Assembly (NCBI RefSeq): GCF_016862095.1
Contig: NZ_BOMH01000066.1
Coordinates: forward strand, 1 to 64,000
Reading direction: 5' to 3'
Source of the DNA: Actinoplanes cyaneus
GTDB taxonomy: Bacteria > Actinomycetota > Actinomycetes > Mycobacteriales > Micromonosporaceae
DNA length: 64,000 nucleotides
Numbering within the stretch: position 1 is the stretch's first letter; the number at the start of each line of letters is the position of its first letter. Under the pieces are notes generated by a model. The model searched no databases. It had not been told where the DNA came from and worked only from the letters and a program-made list of their open reading frames with translations. Of this stretch, positions 42,825-49,742 are shown one piece after another. A program made the translations under genes and the position numbers.

Positions 42825-43985
42825 ATGCGACGAACATCCCGACGATTTGGTACGGCCATGGCCGCGCTCGCCGCGACCCTCGTCGCCGCGGTCCCCGCAG
42901 TCGCGGCCACCCCGCGGCCCGCGGCGTCGGACTGGGCGCAGGAGGGGCACGACGCCACCCACGACGGCTTCAACCCGGACGAGTACCGGATCACGGCCGG
43001 CACCCTGAGCCGTCTCGTGCAGCGCTGGTCGATCTCCACCACGGGCGGCGCGGTCGAGCAGCAGGCCCCGATCGTCGCGGGCTCGCAGTTGTTCCTGGCC
43101 GACAGCGCCGGCATCCGGGCGTACCTTGCTGCCACGGGCGCCGCGGACTGGCAGTTCGCGCTGCCCGCGAGCGACAACCCGCAGGCGCCCGCCGTCGCGA
43201 CGGACGGGCAGAGCGTGGTGGCGTACCTCCGCACCGGAGAGCTGATCTCACTGGACACCGCGACGGGGTCGGTGCGCTGGCGCAGCCCTGTCCCGTCGAA
43301 CGCCCCGGCCGGCAGAGTGCTGCTGGACCGGGGTGTCGTGGTCGCCGGCGGCAACGACGGCGAGAACCTCGGCGTGTGGGCGTTCGAGGCGGCGACCGGC
43401 AAACCGCTGTGGCACCGGCTCGGCCTCGACCCGCAGTGGCCGGTCGCCGACGGCAAGATGCTGCTGTCCCGGCCGTACCGGGGCGGGCTGCAGGCCGTCG
43501 ACCTCGCCACCGGCCGGGTCGCGTGGGAGACCGAGAACGACTGGTTCGGCTACGCGGCCGACCCGACCGGCCGGTTCTTCCTGGTCGGGCAGGACACCGT
43601 CCTGCTGAAGGTCCGCGCCGACTCCGGCCGGGTCGTGTGGCAGGCCGGCGGCCTGTCGGGTTCCCCGGCGGTCGACCATGATCGGGTCTACATCGCCGCC
43701 GAGGACAACCCGGAGATGATCGTCGCCGTCGACCTGCACACCGGCGAACAGCGCTGGCGGCTCGCCGCGGGGCTGATGCCGTCGGTCGCCGGCGGGCTGC
43801 TCTGGGCCAGCCACTCCAGCCCGGAGCAGGGCTGGCAGCTGGAGGCGCTCGACCCGGCCACCGGTGTCCCGTTCGACCTGCCGGCCGCCGTCCACAGCGC
43901 CGGCGGGGTCGAGCGCGCAGTCGTCACGCACGGCTGGCTCTACACCACCGACGGGGCGACGCTGCGCGCCTTCACCGTGGGCTGA
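42825..43985 (+). CDS. secreted PQQ-like beta-propeller protein
   Basis: The 386-residue protein has a signal peptide (1-28; basic start RRTSRRFGTAMAAL, ends AVAA) and repeated beta-propeller blades of the PQQ/YVTN type: DTATGSVRWRSPVP, EAATGKPLWHRLG, DLATGRVAWETEN, DSGRVVWQAGG and DLHTGEQRWRLAAG. Such propellers act as binding scaffolds, and without dehydrogenase catalytic residues this is unlikely to be an enzyme. TAACCT precedes the ATG. A stem-loop follows. Part of blade three is repeated as a remnant at 45284. Confidence 0.85.
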   Translation: MRRTSRRFGTAMAALAATLVAAVPAVAATPRPAASDWAQEGHDATHDGFNPDEYRITAGTLSRLVQRWSISTTGGAVEQQAPIVAGSQLFLADSAGIRAYLAATGAADWQFALPASDNPQAPAVATDGQSVVAYLRTGELISLDTATGSVRWRSPVPSNAPAGRVLLDRGVVVAGGNDGENLGVWAFEAATGKPLWHRLGLDPQWPVADGKMLLSRPYRGGLQAVDLATGRVAWETENDWFGYAADPTGRFFLVGQDTVLLKVRADSGRVVWQAGGLSGSPAVDHDRVYIAAEDNPEMIVAVDLHTGEQRWRLAAGLMPSVAGGLLWASHSSPEQGWQLEALDPATGVPFDLPAAVHSAGGVERAVVTHGWLYTTDGATLRAFTVG

Positions 43986-43991
43986 GGGGAG

Positions 43992-44016
43992 CCGGCACCG
44001 ACCTCGTCGGCGCCGG
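43992..44016 (+). terminator. hairpin after the PQQ-propeller gene
   Basis: Arms 43992-44002 and 44006-44016 form an 11-bp stem with one mismatch and a CTC loop, starting six bases after the stop. It lies between convergent genes and may serve both. Confidence 0.6.
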
Positions 44017-44039
44017 CACCCGGACCGCACTGACGGTGC

Positions 44040-44561
44040 CTACGTCCTCCTGCCGACGATGTAGACGGCGAACTGCTCCCACGTGCCCAGTGCGGCCGTC
44101 GTCCGGGCGCGGAGCGTGAACTGGTCCGACCCGGTCCAATCCTCCTCGGAGGCCACATACGGGCCCTCCCATTGCCGGAATGTCGTCCATCCGTCGTGAG
44201 ACCCGATGTGGAACAGCTCCCACGTGTTGATCGGCATGCTCGGGTCGGTCCGGGCCCGCAGAACGCCCTGCTCGCTACCGGATGACCCCATCTCCGCTGC
44301 AACGTTCAACAAGGTGTCGTGGTAGTTCCGCTGCGCCGCGAGATAGTACGTGCCGGTCCCGGCATTCCAGCACAGCCACATCATCTCCCACGGTCCGTCG
44401 ATGCTTCCCGAGCGAGCCCGCAGCCTGCCCTCGAGTGCCCCGCCGCCACCGACCTCGTCGGCCAGCCACCGGCCCGACCGCGCCCTGATGGACACATAGG
44501 CGCAGCTGTCCCGGGAGTCCGCGAGGCGCGGATAGTTCGGGGCGGGCGCCCCAGCCGGCAC
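44040..44561 (-). CDS. fascin-like beta-trefoil protein, possibly 5'-truncated
   Basis: The protein has about 173 residues with three similar units ending WEMMWL, WELFHI and WEQFAV, each preceded by an RARSGS/LRART strand. This is the pattern of fascin-like beta-trefoils, a carbohydrate- or protein-binding scaffold. The only usable start is the GTG at 44561, directly at the point where homology of an opposing broken regulator gene begins. Relatives normally have a signal peptide, which is missing here, so the 5' end has probably been lost. Confidence 0.6.
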   Translation of the reverse strand: MPAGAPAPNYPRLADSRDSCAYVSIRARSGRWLADEVGGGGALEGRLRARSGSIDGPWEMMWLCWNAGTGTYYLAAQRNYHDTLLNVAAEMGSSGSEQGVLRARTDPSMPINTWELFHIGSHDGWTTFRQWEGPYVASEEDWTGSDQFTLRARTTAALGTWEQFAVYIVGRRT

Positions 44562-44573
44562 AGTGGTGGAATT

Positions 44574-45276
44574 GTGCTCGACCGCCTGCTCGGCACACCG
44601 CTGGCGCACCTGCGGAAGGAACTGCACTGGCACAGCAGGCACCACCGGCTGACCACGTGGTCGAAGTCGCTGGGGGACGCCGACCCACGGCCATGCCGCG
44701 AGCTCGCCGATGCCCTCGCCGCTCTGCACGACGCGGCGGTCCGGCCCTATTGGGCACGGATCGAAGCCCGGATTCACGCTGACCGTGCGGCGCGGGCCCG
44801 CACGATCGTCGAGGCCGGGCTGGAGCATCTCCTGGCGACAGTGTGCCCGTCGCACATCAGGTGGCAGCCACCGATTCTGCAGGTCGACACGCCGCTCGCC
44901 AGTGACGCCGATGTGCATCTCGGCGGGCGCGGGCTGATCCTGACACCGTCGGTCTTCGCGGGCGAGTTTCCGTTCCTCGCCTTCGACCTGGCCGATGCGG
45001 CCGCCCCGGCAAGACTGGCATACCCCGTGCTCAACGATCTCGTGGCCGCTCGCCAGGTGTGGACCGGCGATCGCCCGGCCGGCCACCTCGCCGCCCTGCT
45101 GGGCCGTACCCGAAGTGTGATCTTGGAAAGCATCGCCGACGGATGCGGCACCGTCGAACTCGCCCGCCGTGTTGCGCAACAGCGGCCTGATCGACACCCG
45201 CCGGGACGACGCGAGCGTGAACCACACCGTGACGAATCTCGGCGCGGCACTCCTCGACCCGGGCCAGGCCTGCTGA
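44574..45276 (+). pseudogene. ArsR/winged-helix regulator remnant
   Basis: From LLGTPLAHLRKEL onward the sequence matches the middle and C-terminal region of large actinobacterial ArsR-type regulators (LHDAAVRPYWARIEARI, GLILTPSVFAGEFPFL, LAALLGRTRSVILESIADGCGTVELARR). Near 45170 the recognition-helix segment is missing and the frame changes, then VLRNSGLIDTRRDDASVNHTVTNLGAALLDP follows to the stop at 45276. The N-terminal half is also absent. Two separate losses make this a pseudogene. Confidence 0.75.
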
Positions 45277-45283
45277 CGACGTC

Positions 45284-45373
45284 GTCCGGGGCGTCGTGGT
45301 CGTCGGCGGCGACAACGGCGAGAACCTCGGCGTGCGGGAGTTCGAGGCGGCCACCGTCGACCAGACGTTCTAG
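45284..45373 (+). pseudogene. remnant of a PQQ-propeller gene
   Basis: The frame reads VRGVVVVGGDNGENLGVREFEAATVDQTF then stop. It closely matches a blade of the propeller gene at 43327-43397 (RGVVVAGGNDGENLGVWAFEAATG) at the DNA level as well. Only about 75 bases are retained. It shows that a second propeller gene, or a duplicated piece, once stood here. Confidence 0.75.
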
Positions 45374-45963
45374 TCCCGGCCGGGCGCCTTCGACGGCTGG
45401 TACAGCCCCTCGTCCACGGCGTCCGGGAGTTCGGCGGCCGGAGCCCCGTCAGGGTGTCCGGCGTTCTTCAGCTCGGCCGAGTACAACACCCAGGCGTTCT
45501 TGGTGCCTCGCTTCGCCGTGTACATCGCCAGCTCCGCCTGGTGCAGCAGCTGGTGCGGGTCGCCGTCACCGGACGGGTCTCCCGGCCGGGACACCGCCAC
45601 ACCGATGCTGGCGCGCAGATGCACGATGTGTCCCGACAGGTTCAGCGGACGCCGGCACTCGTCCAGGATCCGTTGCGCGAGCGTGGTGGCGTCCGCGGCG
45701 GAGCCGACGGCCGGCAGCAGGACGGCGAATTCGTCGCCGCCGAGCCGTGCGGGCACATCCGGGGGCTGCACGGTGCGGCGCAGCACATCCGCGAAGCCGA
45801 TCAGCATCTGGTCGCCGATCTCGTGACCGTACGTGTCGTTGACCTGTTTGAAGCCGTCCAGGTCGATCAGCAGGACCGCAGCGCCAGCACAGACCCCGTC
45901 AGCACCGACCGGCGCCACAGACCGCCGAGGGCACAGACCGACGAGGGCACAGACCCCGCCCAC
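45370..45963 (-). pseudogene. GGDEF-domain gene, 5'-truncated
   Basis: The GGDEF domain from VLLIDLDGFKQVNDTYGHEIGDQML through ARLGGDEFAVLLP to AELAMYTAKR is intact, but the first part of the domain (the DxLTGLPNR helix) and any sensory region are missing. Upstream the frame runs into short repeats rich in VCALVGLCPRR. GTG codons at 45963 or 45918 could start translation. The active-site motif remains, but without the N-terminal helix a working cyclase is unlikely. The last 30 residues are a non-domain tail. Confidence 0.65.
45915..45961. repeat. 16-bp tandem repeat at the broken end of the GGDEF gene
   Basis: Three units of about 16 bases share CACAGACC (CCACAGACCGCCGAGG, GCACAGACCGACGAGG, GCACAGACCCCGCCCA), and a weaker unit lies at 45886. 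They lie where the GGDEF gene loses homology, so repeat expansion or a slipped deletion may have destroyed its 5' end. Confidence 0.7.
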
Positions 45964-46024
45964 CTCAGGGGGCTGACCGCCACCGCCCACCATGCCGCAA
46001 TCGCCAAGATCCTTTCTCCCGGCC

Positions 46025-46050
46025 TGTGGACAACCCTCCGCTGTGGACAA
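46025..46050 (-). other. two consensus DnaA-box sequences
   Basis: TTGTCCACA occurs on the minus strand at 46025-46033 and 46042-46050, in the same orientation 17 bases apart. This equals the actinobacterial DnaA-box consensus. The context lacks dnaA, dnaN or a box cluster, so it is not an origin. It could be a DnaA-titration or regulatory site, or chance. Confidence 0.4.
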
Positions 46051-46142
46051 CCCAGCGGCACCCGTCGGAGACAGGCACAATGGGCGGCGAACCGGGCGAG
46101 CTCCCAGCACCGCCCGGCGCAGAATCAGGGGGCAACAGATCC

Positions 46143-46877
46143 ATGGACGTCATCGACGATCTCGAGCGTGAGCAGGACGCGCTGGCCGCGGTGCTGGCCG
46201 GCCTTAGCGCGGATGACTGGAAGCGGCCATCGTCGGCAGCGGGATGGACCGTCGCCGATGTCGTGCTGCACCTCGCGCAGACCGAGGAGGCGGTCGTCGC
46301 GTCGGCCGCGCACGATCCGACCCGCATCGACTGGCGCCGGTTCGGGGCCACTGTCGACGAGGGCATGGATGCCATGGTTCGCGACGATCCGGCTGCGCCG
46401 GAGGCGATTCACGTACGGTGGCAGGCCGCGCGCCGCGCCTCGGTGAGCGCCCTGCGCGCCGCCGATCCGACCCGTCCGCTGCGCTGGGTGACCACGTCGC
46501 TGAAGCCGCGCACTCTCGCCACGACCCGGCTCGCCGAGCACTGGGCGCACGCTCTGGACATCACGGTCCCGCTCGGCCTGGACTATCCGGACACCGAGCG
46601 CTTGCGGCACGTGGCGTGGCTCGGCCACAGCACGTTGCCGTATGCGTGGCATCTGGCCGGGCGACCCGCCGTGCCGGTGCATGTCGATCTGACCGCGCCC
46701 GACGGCTCACGGTGGGAGTTCGGCGATCCGGCGGCCGAGTCGTCCATCAGCGGCGCCGCGGGCGCGTTCTGCCGGGTCGGCGCCCAGCGCCTGGCGCCCG
46801 CCGCGTCCGGCCTGCGGACCCGGGGGCCACACGGCGGCGAAGCCCTCAACCTGCTGAGGAACTATGCCGTCACGTGA
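46143..46877 (+). CDS. TIGR03084-like DinB/MDMPI-fold protein
   Basis: The 244-residue protein has the four-helix DinB/maleylpyruvate-isomerase-like N-terminal domain (DLEREQDALAAVLAGLSADDW, GWTVADVVLHLAQTEE, and HWAHALDI supplying further metal ligands). Members bind a metal through three histidines and may use mycothiol. The C-terminal domain (about 170-244) is the SCP2-like part of this family. I chose the ATG at 46143, with AATCAGGGGG upstream. The reaction is unknown. Confidence 0.85.
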   Translation: MDVIDDLEREQDALAAVLAGLSADDWKRPSSAAGWTVADVVLHLAQTEEAVVASAAHDPTRIDWRRFGATVDEGMDAMVRDDPAAPEAIHVRWQAARRASVSALRAADPTRPLRWVTTSLKPRTLATTRLAEHWAHALDITVPLGLDYPDTERLRHVAWLGHSTLPYAWHLAGRPAVPVHVDLTAPDGSRWEFGDPAAESSISGAAGAFCRVGAQRLAPAASGLRTRGPHGGEALNLLRNYAVT

Positions 46878-46890
46878 CCCCCGGCGACGA

Positions 46891-48291
46891 TCACGGCAGG
46901 GCGTTGAGGAACGGCTCGTGGCTGTTCCGGAACTCCCAGCTGTAGAACTTGTCCCAGTTGATGCTCCACGTCATCAGGCCGCGGAAGTTCGGGTTGAGAC
47001 CACTGCGCGGGGTGTACGAACCGCAGCTCGTCCCCTTGACCAGGCACGTCACCGCCTGCTGGACGGCCGTCGGCGCGACGTATCCGTTGCCCGCGCTGAC
47101 CGAGCTGGGCGCGCCGAACGCGATCTGGTCCTCGCGCAGCGCGGGGAACATGTTCGCGGTGTTACCGGTCACCGGGAAGCCGGCGAGCAGCATGTCGGTC
47201 ATCGCGATGTGGAAGTCCGCGCCGCCCATCGAGTGGTACTGGTTGTCCAGCCCCATGATCGAGCCGGAGTTGTAATCCTGCACGTGCAGCACCGTGAGGA
47301 TGTCGCGCAGGGCGTAGATCACCGGCAGGTAGGAGCCGGCGCGCGGGTCCTGGCCGCCCCACGGGCCGGAGCCGTAGTACTGGTAACCGAGCTGCACGAA
47401 GAACGTCTCGGGCGCCATGGTCAGGACGAAACCGGCGCCGTAACGGGCCTTGAGCGACTTCACCGCGCTGATCAGGTTCACGATCACCGGCGTGGTCGGG
47501 TTCTTGAAGTCGGTGTCACCGGTGTTCAGCGACAGCGAGTGCCCCTCGAAGTCGATGTCGACGCCGTCCAGGCCGTACCTGTCGATGATCGCGCTGACCG
47601 AGCTGACGAACCTGTCGCGGGCCGCGGTCGTGGTGAGCTGGACCTGGCCGTTCGCGCCGCCGATGGAGAGCAGCACCTTCTTGCCGGCCGCGCGCTTGGC
47701 CTTGATCGCCGCGATGAAGTCCGCCTCGGACTCGACGCCGGGGCATTCGGTGGCCGGGCACAGCTTGAACTGGATGTCACCGGAGGTCGCGCTGGTCGGC
47801 TCGCCGAACGCCAGGTTGATGATGTCCCAGTCAGCGGGGACGTCGGCCATCCGCAGGTATCCGGAGCCGTTGGCGAAGCTGGCGTGCAGGTAACCGATGA
47901 GCGCGTGCTTCGGCAGCCCGCCCACGGGGATCGGCGTGCTCGGCGAGGTGCTCGGTGACGCGCTCGGCGAGGTGCTCGGGGAGGAGGAAGGCGACGCGGA
48001 CGGGCTCGCGCTAGTGACGGACGGGGACGGGTTCGTCGTGCCGCCGCAAGCACCGTTGCCAACCCAGACGTCCCACTGGCCGCTCTTCACGACCGGGTCC
48101 TCCCCCTGGGTCCACCACTTCGCGGTGTAGTTGTTGCCGCCCTTGGAGACGACGTTGTCCTTGACGTAGGTGGCGGTCGCGCTCCAGGCCGGAGCGCACG
48201 CCACGGCGGCGTTCGCGGTGGCCGCGACATAGACGGTTGAGCATGCAGCGGCCAGGGCGACCGCGGCCGCAAGGATCACGGATCGACGCAT
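46891..48291 (-). CDS. secreted GH18 chitinase with CBM5/12
   Basis: The protein has 466 residues. A signal peptide (1-29) is followed by a chitin-binding CBM5/12 module (about 32-82; AWSATATYVKDNVVSKGGNNYTAKWW), a Ser/Pro-rich linker with many SPS repeats (about 88-125) and a GH18 barrel (about 130-460). The catalytic motif is LDGVDIDFEG, with Glu as the acid, and SIGG precedes it. It should cleave chitin outside the cell. I chose the ATG at 48291 because the frame upstream opens only with TTG. ATTATTAGGACTGTTAAC just upstream may be a regulatory element. Confidence 0.95.
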   Translation of the reverse strand: MRRSVILAAAVALAAACSTVYVAATANAAVACAPAWSATATYVKDNVVSKGGNNYTAKWWTQGEDPVVKSGQWDVWVGNGACGGTTNPSPSVTSASPSASPSSSPSTSPSASPSTSPSTPIPVGGLPKHALIGYLHASFANGSGYLRMADVPADWDIINLAFGEPTSATSGDIQFKLCPATECPGVESEADFIAAIKAKRAAGKKVLLSIGGANGQVQLTTTAARDRFVSSVSAIIDRYGLDGVDIDFEGHSLSLNTGDTDFKNPTTPVIVNLISAVKSLKARYGAGFVLTMAPETFFVQLGYQYYGSGPWGGQDPRAGSYLPVIYALRDILTVLHVQDYNSGSIMGLDNQYHSMGGADFHIAMTDMLLAGFPVTGNTANMFPALREDQIAFGAPSSVSAGNGYVAPTAVQQAVTCLVKGTSCGSYTPRSGLNPNFRGLMTWSINWDKFYSWEFRNSHEPFLNALP

Positions 48292-48371
48292 GCGCAATTA
48301 TTAGGACTGTTAACTGAAGATGTAAAGAGCCCTTGCACGTTCTGTCTCGTGCCGCGAGCCGGCAACGCGGG

Positions 48372-49154
48372 TTACCAAGTCGCGAGGACCCTGGCCTGCC
48401 CGCCCGAGCCGCCCTCGTAGGGAATCAGCCCGACGAAGATCTTCGCGCCGGTCCGCGGGAGGTGAGCGAGGTTCGCCAGGTTCTCGATGCCGTAACGGTC
48501 GGCACCGGTCAGCGCGACGTGCGTGTCGAACGTCGTCGACGGCGCCGGATCGAGGCTGAGCGTGTCGACGCCCAGCGCGCGGATCGTGCGGCGCCGCAGC
48601 AGCCACTCGCACGCGTCCACGCCGAACCCGGGAAAGTGCGCCCGGTACTCCTCGGGACGGCCCACCTTCGCACCCCACCCGGAGTACATCAGCACGGCCG
48701 CGCCGGCGGGGATCTCGCCGTACCGGCGCTCGAAGGCCCGCAGATCGTCGACGGTCACGACGGTGTCCGGATGCCGCGCCGCCCGACCCGCGATGTCGAT
48801 CACCACGGCCGGGATGACCAGCTCGGACGGTCGCAACTCGGTGGACGTCCGCCCGCCCGCGGTGAAGTGCGCCGGCGCGTCGACGTGCGTCCCGATGTGC
48901 TCCAGGACGCGCCACTCCTGCATGAAGTAGCCGTCTTTCTCGATCGTCGTGACGGTCCGCCGCGCCGCCTCCTCCCCCGGCTCGAAACCCGGAAAGCCCG
49001 GCCCCAGTGCGTACGTGAGATCGAACAGCCCACCTCGCCCCACCGCGTGCGCCGGGGTGGGGGCGGTCAGGGCGAGGGACGCGGCGAGCCCCGCACCGCC
49101 GAGAAGGGCTGCGCGGCGACTCGTTCCGGCATTGCTCCCGTGAGTGGTGCACAT
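48372..49154 (-). CDS. exported cyclase-family (kynurenine-formamidase-like) hydrolase
   Basis: The 260-residue protein has a twin-arginine-type signal (TSRRAALLGGAGLAASLAL) and the putative-cyclase domain with the metal-binding motif HIGTHVDAPAHF and the downstream YGIENLANL segment. Relatives hydrolyse N-formylkynurenine or cyclise small molecules using zinc or manganese. Its export is unusual but common in actinomycete members. It lies 80 bases downstream of the chitinase start on the same strand. The substrate is unknown. Confidence 0.88.
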   Translation of the reverse strand: MCTTHGSNAGTSRRAALLGGAGLAASLALTAPTPAHAVGRGGLFDLTYALGPGFPGFEPGEEAARRTVTTIEKDGYFMQEWRVLEHIGTHVDAPAHFTAGGRTSTELRPSELVIPAVVIDIAGRAARHPDTVVTVDDLRAFERRYGEIPAGAAVLMYSGWGAKVGRPEEYRAHFPGFGVDACEWLLRRRTIRALGVDTLSLDPAPSTTFDTHVALTGADRYGIENLANLAHLPRTGAKIFVGLIPYEGGSGGQARVLATW

Positions 49155-49378
49155 CGAGGGTCAGCTCCGTCCGCTCGGCTTCGCTACGCCCCCATCCTGC
49201 CGAAGAAGCCCCGCCCGCCGAGCGAAGTGTCGCCATCCGTCACCCGGCACGGTGCTCACCCGGGCCAGCCAGCCACCTCCGCGCCGCCCACCGCTCTGCC
49301 GCCACTCCCGGCTCCGCGACCGGCGCGGTCCGTCCGCGATGTGGACATCGGTCCCGGCATCCGGGCGCGACCCGGCCC

Positions 49379-49430
49379 GGCTGGCGCTCAGGGTTGCATC
49401 CAGACCGTTTAACAACCGTGAGCACCAGCC
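49379..49430. repeat. dispersed palindrome, copy E1
   Basis: The left arm (49379-49396, GGCTGGCGCTCAGGGTTG) pairs with 49413-49430 at 16 of 18 positions. The loop (CATCCAGACCGTTTAA) is identical to that of E2. The 480-base gap 49155-49634 holds these two copies and no gene that I can support. Confidence 0.85.
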
Positions 49431-49440
49431 CAACCCACGC

Positions 49441-49492
49441 GGCTGGCGCTCACGGTTGCATCCAGACCGTTTAACAACCGTGAGCACCAGCC
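49441..49492. repeat. dispersed palindrome, copy E2
   Basis: The left arm (49441-49458) pairs with 49475-49492 at 17 of 18 positions. It is a near-identical head-to-tail duplicate of E1, separated from it by 10 bases, as are C1 and C2. The pair lies downstream of the urea operon and upstream of the cyclase gene, both on the minus strand. Confidence 0.88.
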
Positions 49493-49634
49493 GACGACCT
49501 CGCGCCGTCCGGGGGACCAGCCCCGGCCGGCGAGCGGGACCGATCGACCACCGCAACCGGCGCCAGCTACCGCAACCGCAGTCCAGGTGGCTGGCAAGCC
49601 CCGAGCAACCACTTGCCACCGTGCCCGGCGGGCC

Positions 49635-49742
49635 TCAGCGACGGCGAGCGAGACGCCACAGCGCCGTCACCGCGCCCAGGACCCGGCGCAGCAGGAGATC
49701 GCCGAGGACGTAGCGGGAAGCGTGCACGGCAAGGTTCTTCAT
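49635..49742 (-). CDS. 35-residue ORF coupled to allophanate hydrolase
   Basis: The ATG overlaps the TGA of the allophanate hydrolase gene in the arrangement ATGA, which strongly favours translational coupling. The peptide MKNLAVHASRYVLGDLLLRR continues with VLGAVTALWRLARRR. It is basic and would form an amphipathic helix. No family is recognised. It may be the last gene of the urea operon or a vestige. The start, stop and reading frame are clear, but the function is unknown. Confidence 0.5.
   Translation of the reverse strand: MKNLAVHASRYVLGDLLLRRVLGAVTALWRLARRR

Noticed and set aside
46025..46050. Replication origin suggested by DnaA boxes
   Set aside because: Only two boxes are present; there is no AT-rich unwinding region and no dnaA, dnaN or parAB genes nearby.
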